Assembly: GCA_027056525.1 (NCBI GenBank)
Contig: JALUKO010000405.1
Span: 1-17,610, forward strand
DNA length: 17,610 nt
Direction of reading: 5' to 3'
Origin: Helicobacteraceae bacterium
Lineage (GTDB): Bacteria; Campylobacterota; Campylobacteria; Campylobacterales; Sulfurimonadaceae
Below, piece after piece: positions 13,320 to 17,610 of this stretch. The translations under genes were made by a program, and so were the position numbers. Within the stretch, counting starts at the first letter, position 1. Every line of letters starts with the position of its first letter. Under the pieces are notes generated by a model. That model ran no database searches, was not told the DNA's origin, and saw nothing but the letters and a program-made list of their open reading frames with translations.

Positions 13320-13341
13320 GTAGCATTAAAGTAGCATTTCA
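13320..13341. promoter_or_regulatory. Two tandem 11-bp direct repeats (probable OmpR-family operator)
   Basis: GTAGCATTAAA (13320-13330) is followed directly by GTAGCATTTCA (13331-13341): eight identical leading bases at an exact 11-bp step. A related AAAGTAATGC occurs further on at 13351-13360. OmpR/PhoB-type regulators bind such tandem half-sites, one per helical turn on the same DNA face. The repeats sit between the ALDH -10 (13304-13309) and the kinase -10 (13361-13366), so one complex could control both directions. The regulator encoded at 15330-15986 is the obvious candidate. Confidence 0.55.
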
Positions 13342-13360
13342 TTATTAGGTAAAGTAATGC

Positions 13361-13366
13361 TATAAT
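13361..13366 (+). promoter_or_regulatory. Promoter -10 for the FIST kinase-response regulator operon
   Basis: AATGCTATAAT: consensus TATAAT with TG-n extension, giving a leader of roughly 55 bases before the kinase ATG. The leader contains an inverted repeat AAAATGT (13384-13390) / ACATTTT (13402-13408), another possible control site. Confidence 0.55.
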
Positions 13367-13428
13367 TTTCTTTGATTTGTTACAAAATGTATCAAAAATA
13401 AACATTTTATATTAAAAAGTACTTTAAA

Positions 13429-15333
13429 ATGAAAACATACAACTATGTACTCACTGAAGATTCCATTACAAATACCATAGATATCCTATATCTTAGTTCT
13501 AAAACAGATGTACTTATTCAGGTGTTTTGTGGAGTAGATGGAGAAGCACTAAAAAAGACTATGCATGAACTCCACTTACTTCTGCCAAATGCCGTATGCA
13601 TAGGAACAACTACTGATGGGGAGATACAGGAGCACCACGTATCTACGAAAAAAACGGTTGTCTCAATCTCTGTTTTTGAAAAAACATCAATCAAAAGCAC
13701 CTTTGTAAACACAGGCAACAGTTTTCAAAACGGTGTATCGCTTGCGCACAACTTACTTGAAGATAACACCAAACTCATTATCACCTTCTCAGATGGAACC
13801 TCAACAAACGGAGAAGAATTTTTAAAAGGGATAGAGTCTGTTGACAACAAAGTGATGGTTGCCGGTGGTATGGCGGGTGATAACGGAAACTTTGTACAGA
13901 CATTTATCGCTCAAGGCAACAACATCTTGCAAAAAGGGGCTGTCGGTATCTCTTTAAATTCCGATGAACTTACAGTACAAAATAACTACAGTTTCAACTG
14001 GTCACCAATAGGTCTCGAACATAAAATAGACAAGGTCGAAGCAAACAGGGTTTACTCCATAGATGGTACAACACCTATAGATTTTTATGCCAAATATCTG
14101 GGCGAAGATGTAGCCAATGCACTCCCCGCAACAGGGATAGAGTTCCCCCTTATCATAGAAAAAAACGGCATGAAAGTTGCACGGGCCGTACTTGCCAAGC
14201 ACCCTGACGGCTCTTTGTGCTTTGCCGGCAATTTAAATGTAGGGGATTCTGTAAGACTTGGTTTTGGAAATGCTGAAATGATTATCGATCAGTCCAATGA
14301 TTCTTTAAAAAAGTTCTATGAAAGCTCTGTAGAGACTTTTTTTCTTTACTCGTGTATGGCAAGAAGACGCTATATACCGGAGCTTATCAATGTAGAAGTG
14401 GAACCTTTTGCCAGTATAGCTCCCACTGCCGGTTTTTTCACCTATGCCGAGTTCTTTCACCATAAAAACAGAAACGAACTTCTCAACCAGACACTCACAG
14501 CCATAGCACTCTCAGAATCTAAAAAGCACAACATCTTTCACTACAACAAAACCATAAAACTCTCCCAAGAGTTCAGTGAGTATGCCACAACGGTAAAGGC
14601 ACTAACCCACCTCATACAACAGTCTTCACAAGACCTAGAAGAACAGGCAAAACGGCTTGATGAACAAAAACAGTTCTCTCAAAAACTTTTAGCGCAACAC
14701 AAGCTTTTTATGCGTCATACTATTCATGAGACCATCACCCCTTTATCTGTGATCATGAATAATATCGAACTTTATGAGCTTGAACATGGTAAGAACAACT
14801 ACCTCTCCAACATAGAAGCAGCTATGAAAAATGTGTTCAATATCTATGATGATTTAAGTTATCTAGTAAAAAAGAATCAGCGTGAATATCCAAAACACAC
14901 CATAGACCTTGTTGACTTTGTACGCAATAGAATCGAATTTTTTGAGCAACTTGCCACGCAGGCAAACCTGCATTTTGAGTTTTTGCCCAAAGTTTCAAGT
15001 GCTACTTTAGGGTTCAATGAAACAAAATTACAAAGAATTATTGATAACAACCTGACAAATGCGATAAAATATACCAAAGAAAATGCGGGTATTCGTGTAA
15101 GTATAGAGAAAAAGAGTGAGGGTTATCTACTTCAAATACTAAGTGCATCGATCCACATTCAAAACCCTGAAAAGATTTTTGAAGCTTACTACAGAGAAAA
15201 ATCAAATGCTGAAGGATTTGGCTTGGGACTCAGTCTTGTTAAACAGATCTGTGAAGAGCAAAACGTTACTATAGAAGTAAGCTCAAATGAAAAAACTACA
15301 TCCTTTAGTTATTTGTTCAAAGGTGAAAAATGA
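13429..15333 (+). CDS. Cytoplasmic FIST-domain sensor histidine kinase
   Basis: A 634-aa hybrid of a FIST sensor and a kinase core with no membrane segment, so it senses something inside the cell. FIST_N spans roughly 25-225 (CIGTTTDGEIQ at 57-67, ITFSDGTSTNGEEF at 118-131, VAGGMAGDNG at 144-153). FIST_C spans about 226-370 (CFAGNLNVGDSVRLGF, and AGFFTYAEFFHH at 334-345). A coiled linker (about 395-425) leads to a HisKA-type H box with H433 in IHETITPLS, then the ATPase domain: N box IIDNNLTNAIKYT (537-549), F box EKIFEAYYR (581-589) and G2 box GFGLGLSLVK (596-605). The G1 box is degenerate: S572-A573-S574 replaces the usual DxG. FIST domains are proposed small-ligand sensors. No good ribosome site precedes the ATG. 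It overlaps the regulator by four bases (ATGA). Confidence 0.88.
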   Translation: MKTYNYVLTEDSITNTIDILYLSSKTDVLIQVFCGVDGEALKKTMHELHLLLPNAVCIGTTTDGEIQEHHVSTKKTVVSISVFEKTSIKSTFVNTGNSFQNGVSLAHNLLEDNTKLIITFSDGTSTNGEEFLKGIESVDNKVMVAGGMAGDNGNFVQTFIAQGNNILQKGAVGISLNSDELTVQNNYSFNWSPIGLEHKIDKVEANRVYSIDGTTPIDFYAKYLGEDVANALPATGIEFPLIIEKNGMKVARAVLAKHPDGSLCFAGNLNVGDSVRLGFGNAEMIIDQSNDSLKKFYESSVETFFLYSCMARRRYIPELINVEVEPFASIAPTAGFFTYAEFFHHKNRNELLNQTLTAIALSESKKHNIFHYNKTIKLSQEFSEYATTVKALTHLIQQSSQDLEEQAKRLDEQKQFSQKLLAQHKLFMRHTIHETITPLSVIMNNIELYELEHGKNNYLSNIEAAMKNVFNIYDDLSYLVKKNQREYPKHTIDLVDFVRNRIEFFEQLATQANLHFEFLPKVSSATLGFNETKLQRIIDNNLTNAIKYTKENAGIRVSIEKKSEGYLLQILSASIHIQNPEKIFEAYYREKSNAEGFGLGLSLVKQICEEQNVTIEVSSNEKTTSFSYLFKGEK

Positions 15334-15986
15334 AAATACTGCTTTTAGAAGATGATGCGATGCTCAACGATGCGATCTCAACATACCTAAAAACAACGGG
15401 ACATCAAGTTGAAAGTTTTAGAGATGGAACCTCGGCACTCAAGAGACTTTATCTGCAAAGTTTTGACCTTCTCATACTTGATATCAATGTTCCAAATATT
15501 GACGGTTTTACACTCTTAGAGGAACTCTACTCTACAAAGGTACGGCCACCGGCGATATTTATCAGTGCACTCATCGATATAGAAGATATCTCAAGAGCAT
15601 TTGAACTTGGCTGTTATGACTACTTGAAAAAACCGTTTCATCTTAAAGAGCTGAGTCTTAGAATAGACAAAATGCTTAAAAGTCATAAAACACCCCAGCA
15701 ACACACCCGTTTAAGTGAAGGCTACAGCTTTGATACAAATACTTCCAAGTTGCTTTTTTATAATGAGATTCAAATAATACCCAAAAAACATCTGGAGATC
15801 ATCTACCTACTCACTGCAAACTGCGGGAACGTAGTGAACTATGATCTCTTTCGAGAGCATGTCTGGAACAGCTATGAAATTGACAACGCCACCATCCGAG
15901 CAGAAGTCAACCGCTTAAAAAACACTCTAAAAGAAGATTTTATTGTCAATATACGATCAATAGGCTACATGATCAACAGACGCTAA
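15330..15986 (+). CDS. OmpR/PhoB-family response regulator, partner of the FIST kinase
   Basis: A 218-aa DNA-binding response regulator. The receiver domain (1-118) has the acidic cluster E7-D8-D9, phospho-acceptor D51 in LILDINVPNIDGF, S79 in FISAL, and K101 in YLKKPF. The C-terminal winged helix (about 130-218) shows the family pattern: EIQIIPKKHLEIIYLLTANC with VVNYDLFREHVW, the recognition-helix region DNATIRAEVNRLKNTL, and the closing wing IRSIGYMI. Its ATG overlaps the kinase stop by four bases, so the two are a cognate pair. The tandem 11-bp repeats upstream of the kinase gene fit binding by this class of regulator and suggest autoregulation plus control of the divergent ALDH-DUF779 genes. 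Confidence 0.93.
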   Translation: MKILLLEDDAMLNDAISTYLKTTGHQVESFRDGTSALKRLYLQSFDLLILDINVPNIDGFTLLEELYSTKVRPPAIFISALIDIEDISRAFELGCYDYLKKPFHLKELSLRIDKMLKSHKTPQQHTRLSEGYSFDTNTSKLLFYNEIQIIPKKHLEIIYLLTANCGNVVNYDLFREHVWNSYEIDNATIRAEVNRLKNTLKEDFIVNIRSIGYMINRR

Positions 15987-16061
15987 ACCGCTAGATATCA
16001 AACTTTTTTCTATTGAATATTGTTGAGAAGATATATTGATTCTGTTTTTATTTCTTCAATG

Positions 16062-16131
16062 GGGTGTAAAAGAGTGTGTAAAGTGTAAAAAAGTTTTTAA
16101 AAATATATATTCTTTTTTGTGAGTTACACCC
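16062..16131. repeat. Nested inverted repeats with GTGTAAA repeats in the intergenic region
   Basis: The 178-bp gap between convergent response regulator and 185-aa genes contains GGGTGTAA (16062-16069) facing TTACACCC (16124-16131), with AAAAAAG (16087-16093) facing CTTTTTT (16112-16118) inside. GTGTAAA occurs three times at 16064, 16076 and 16083. It could be a large bidirectional transcription-end structure or a protein site; the spacing of the arms is not symmetric. Confidence 0.35.
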
Positions 16132-16164
16132 TCTTTGGCACCCTAAGATAAGAAATTAAGATAT

Positions 16165-16722
16165 TCAATCTCCGATTTTGTTTCCAAGCTTTTTATCAAG
16201 AATATATAAAACTCGATCAGCATAAAAAAACGGTAAATTCTCGTCGCATATCTCCAGTAGCTTGTCGATATAACCAAAATAAATATCACAAGAGTTTTGC
16301 AAGTACCTTTGACTGACTTTTGCTGGCTTTTGAGGTATTTTTTGCTTTGGATATAAAATACGAAACACCCTATCATCGATAATTTGAAAAACAGAGGAAT
16401 TTATAAATCTCAAAATTGTTGAAGCCATAGGCAGTCTAATACCATTACAAGCTAGCAGTTTTTTGAGAATATCTTTAGCTTTTCGATGTTCACCTTGTTG
16501 TAACTTGGATAAGGTTTTCAATTCAGCTAAAAGATCATCATCAATCGATGGGAAACGATTGAGCTTCCATAAAATAATTTCGTATAAAACTTCTCGATTG
16601 AAATGCTCGATATCCATTTTATCGAGATTATCGGTTAGAGCAAGATTGTAATTATATTCGCTCATCAGTTGTTTTGGATCATCACCCCATACTGAAGAAT
16701 ATTGCTTGATAAACTCATTCAT
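16165..16722 (-). CDS. Uncharacterised protein with helix-hairpin-helix, DNA-glycosylase-like segment
   Basis: A 185-aa soluble protein, mostly helical, that I do not recognise by name. Residues 89-106 (LLACNGIRLPMASTILRF) have the form of the helix-hairpin-helix of HhH-GPD DNA glycosylases (L-x-GxG-x3-A-x-I-L), followed by VFQIIDDRVFRIL at 111-123, where an aspartate would sit at the catalytic Asp position, and by a final helix with ADRVLYILDKKLG (169-180). No Lys is seen at the bifunctional glycosylase position, and no Fe-S cysteine cluster is present. The start is firm: AGGAG lies 8 bases before the ATG and TATAAT (16749-16754, minus strand) precedes that. It is divergent from uvrB. Glycosylase activity is not claimed; the fold is a guess and could have another use. 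Confidence 0.6.
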   Translation of the reverse strand: MNEFIKQYSSVWGDDPKQLMSEYNYNLALTDNLDKMDIEHFNREVLYEIILWKLNRFPSIDDDLLAELKTLSKLQQGEHRKAKDILKKLLACNGIRLPMASTILRFINSSVFQIIDDRVFRILYPKQKIPQKPAKVSQRYLQNSCDIYFGYIDKLLEICDENLPFFYADRVLYILDKKLGNKIGD

Positions 16723-16748
16723 CTTGCTCGCTCCTACTTTAGATTAAA

Positions 16749-16754
16749 ATTATA
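16749..16754 (-). promoter_or_regulatory. Promoter -10 of the HhH-like gene
   Basis: Minus-strand CTGTATAATTTT gives a consensus TATAAT. The expected TSS near 16742 leaves a leader of about 20 bases carrying AGGAG. It is back to back with the uvrB promoter, whose -10 lies 55 bases away. Confidence 0.55.
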
Positions 16755-16808
16755 CAGCCTTTTGACAGACATCTCACAGCTATTCTCTAAAAAAAACACC
16801 AATTTAGC

Positions 16809-16814
16809 TATAAT
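16809..16814 (+). promoter_or_regulatory. uvrB promoter -10, placed to give a leaderless mRNA
   Basis: TATAAT followed by exactly seven bases (TTCACCA) and then the uvrB ATG. The expected TSS is at or one base before the start codon, and there is no Shine-Dalgarno-like sequence. The spacing equals that of waaC. Confidence 0.6.
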
Positions 16815-16821
16815 TTCACCA

Positions 16822-17610
16822 ATGAAAAAGAAACCAGAATTTAAAGTAGTATCTCCATATGAACCGGCGGGTGACCAACCAAAAGCTATAGAAGTACTGA
16901 GTAAAAGTATACTTGATGGCAATCGCTACCAAACACTCGAAGGTGTAACCGGAAGCGGAAAAACACATACTATGGCGAGAGTCATAGAGAATGTCAAAAT
17001 GCCTACTATCATCATGACTCATAACAAAACACTAGCGGCTCAGCTTTACTCAGAGTTTCGCCAGTTTTTTCCTCATAATCATGTGGAGTATTTTGTTTCG
17101 TATTATGATTATTATCAGCCGGAGGCGTACATTCCACGTCAAGATCTTTTTATAGAAAAAGACTCCGCCATCAATGATGAACTTGAGCGTATGAGGCTCT
17201 CCTCAACTGCAAACCTCCTCTCTTATGATGATGTAATCGTCATAGCTTCTGTGTCTGCAAACTACGGTCTTGGTGATCCCGAGGAGTATGAGAATATGGT
17301 ACAGTCCATTGCCATCGGTGATGAGATAACACAAAAAAAACTGCTGCTTCGTTTGGTAGAGATGGGCTACAGCCGAAATGATACCTATTTTGACTCCGGA
17401 CATATCCGAGTCAACGGGGAAAGCCTTGACATATATCCACCATACTTTGAGCAAGAGGCTATTCGCATAGAGTTTTTTGGAGATGAAATTGAAGCCATCT
17501 ATACTTTTGATATCATAGACAACAAACGCCTTGAGGATCACAAAAACTTTACCATTTATGCCACTTCTCAGTTTAGTGTACGTCAGGAAAAGATGGCAGT
17601 TGCTATCAAA
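16822..17610 (+). CDS. uvrB: Excinuclease ABC subunit B UvrB, N-terminal part (truncated by window edge)
   Basis: Damage-verifying helicase-like subunit of nucleotide excision repair, acting with UvrA and UvrC. Only the first 263 codons are inside the window, of about 660 in the family; the frame runs open to the last base. The start KVVSPYEPAGDQPKAIE is the family's N-terminus. Walker A GVTGSGKT is at 41-48, THNKTLAAQLYSEF at 66-79, the DNA-gripping beta-hairpin region YYDYYQPEAYIPRQDLFIEK at 94-113, and then ASVSANYGLGDPEEY at 142-156. The ATG is preceded by a -10 box at leaderless distance and no ribosome site. The helicase motifs and the UvrC-binding domain would lie downstream, outside the window. 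Confidence 0.97.
   Translation, partial: MKKKPEFKVVSPYEPAGDQPKAIEVLSKSILDGNRYQTLEGVTGSGKTHTMARVIENVKMPTIIMTHNKTLAAQLYSEFRQFFPHNHVEYFVSYYDYYQPEAYIPRQDLFIEKDSAINDELERMRLSSTANLLSYDDVIVIASVSANYGLGDPEEYENMVQSIAIGDEITQKKLLLRLVEMGYSRNDTYFDSGHIRVNGESLDIYPPYFEQEAIRIEFFGDEIEAIYTFDIIDNKRLEDHKNFTIYATSQFSVRQEKMAVAIK

Noticed and set aside
16001..16164. CRISPR or phage-type repeat array suggested by the GTGTAAA repeats
   Set aside because: Only three 7-bp copies with irregular spacing; no spacer-repeat periodicity and no cas genes.
16143..16376. Minus-strand 77-codon frame inside the HhH-like gene
   Set aside because: Alternate frame of the better supported 185-aa gene, which has a strong AGGAG and promoter.
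1..17610. Insertion sequences, transposases, integrases or a genomic island
   Set aside because: No transposase or integrase reading frame is present; gene content is mostly housekeeping.

Overview
The window is AT-rich, tightly packed bacterial chromosome, most likely from the Campylobacterota (a Sulfurimonas-like epsilonproteobacterium). The best evidence is a CheY almost identical in character to Helicobacter pylori CheY1, the cheY-prmA-ftsH order I recall from Campylobacter, many TATAAT boxes without a clear -35, frequent TTG starts, and many start/stop overlaps of 1-4 bases. Taxonomy is inferred from content, not from a database search.

Layout. 1-3896 (minus): PDC/Cache-sensor membrane protein, hisH, hisA, cheY, prmA and the 5' end of ftsH (cut by the window edge). 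3985-5861 (plus): heptosyltransferase waaC and lipid A acyltransferase waaM/lpxL, overlapping by ATGA. 5874-8718 (minus): panB-ruvB-perM, chained by two TAATG overlaps. 8960-10102 (plus): a stand-alone CheA-P1-like Hpt protein and, directly abutting it, trpA with a TTG start. 10111-10129: a hairpin between convergent trpA and csp. 10138-11296 (minus): cold-shock protein, a 340-bp interval with coding-like scraps, a tRNA-Arg(GCG), and a small ZapA-like/ZapB-like pair. 11401-13270 (minus): DUF779 protein and an ExaC/AcoD-type aldehyde dehydrogenase. 13429-15986 (plus): a cytoplasmic FIST-domain histidine kinase and an OmpR-type response regulator. 16165-16722 (minus): an uncharacterised 185-aa protein with a helix-hairpin-helix glycosylase-like segment. 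16822-17610 (plus): the 5' end of uvrB.

Most of the window is housekeeping: histidine, tryptophan and pantothenate synthesis, LPS inner core, recombination and repair, chemotaxis. The most interesting unit is 11401-15986. A FIST sensor kinase and its regulator are divergent from aldehyde dehydrogenase plus DUF779, and the shared control region carries two tandem 11-bp repeats (GTAGCATT core), the geometry used by OmpR/PhoB-family regulators. I infer a two-component circuit controlling aldehyde oxidation. Further points: waaC and uvrB both show TATAAT-N7-ATG without a Shine-Dalgarno site and are predicted leaderless; the kinase has a degenerate G1 box; the PDC protein has no membrane segment before its sensor domain; and the uvrB neighbour may be an undescribed DNA-repair-like protein.
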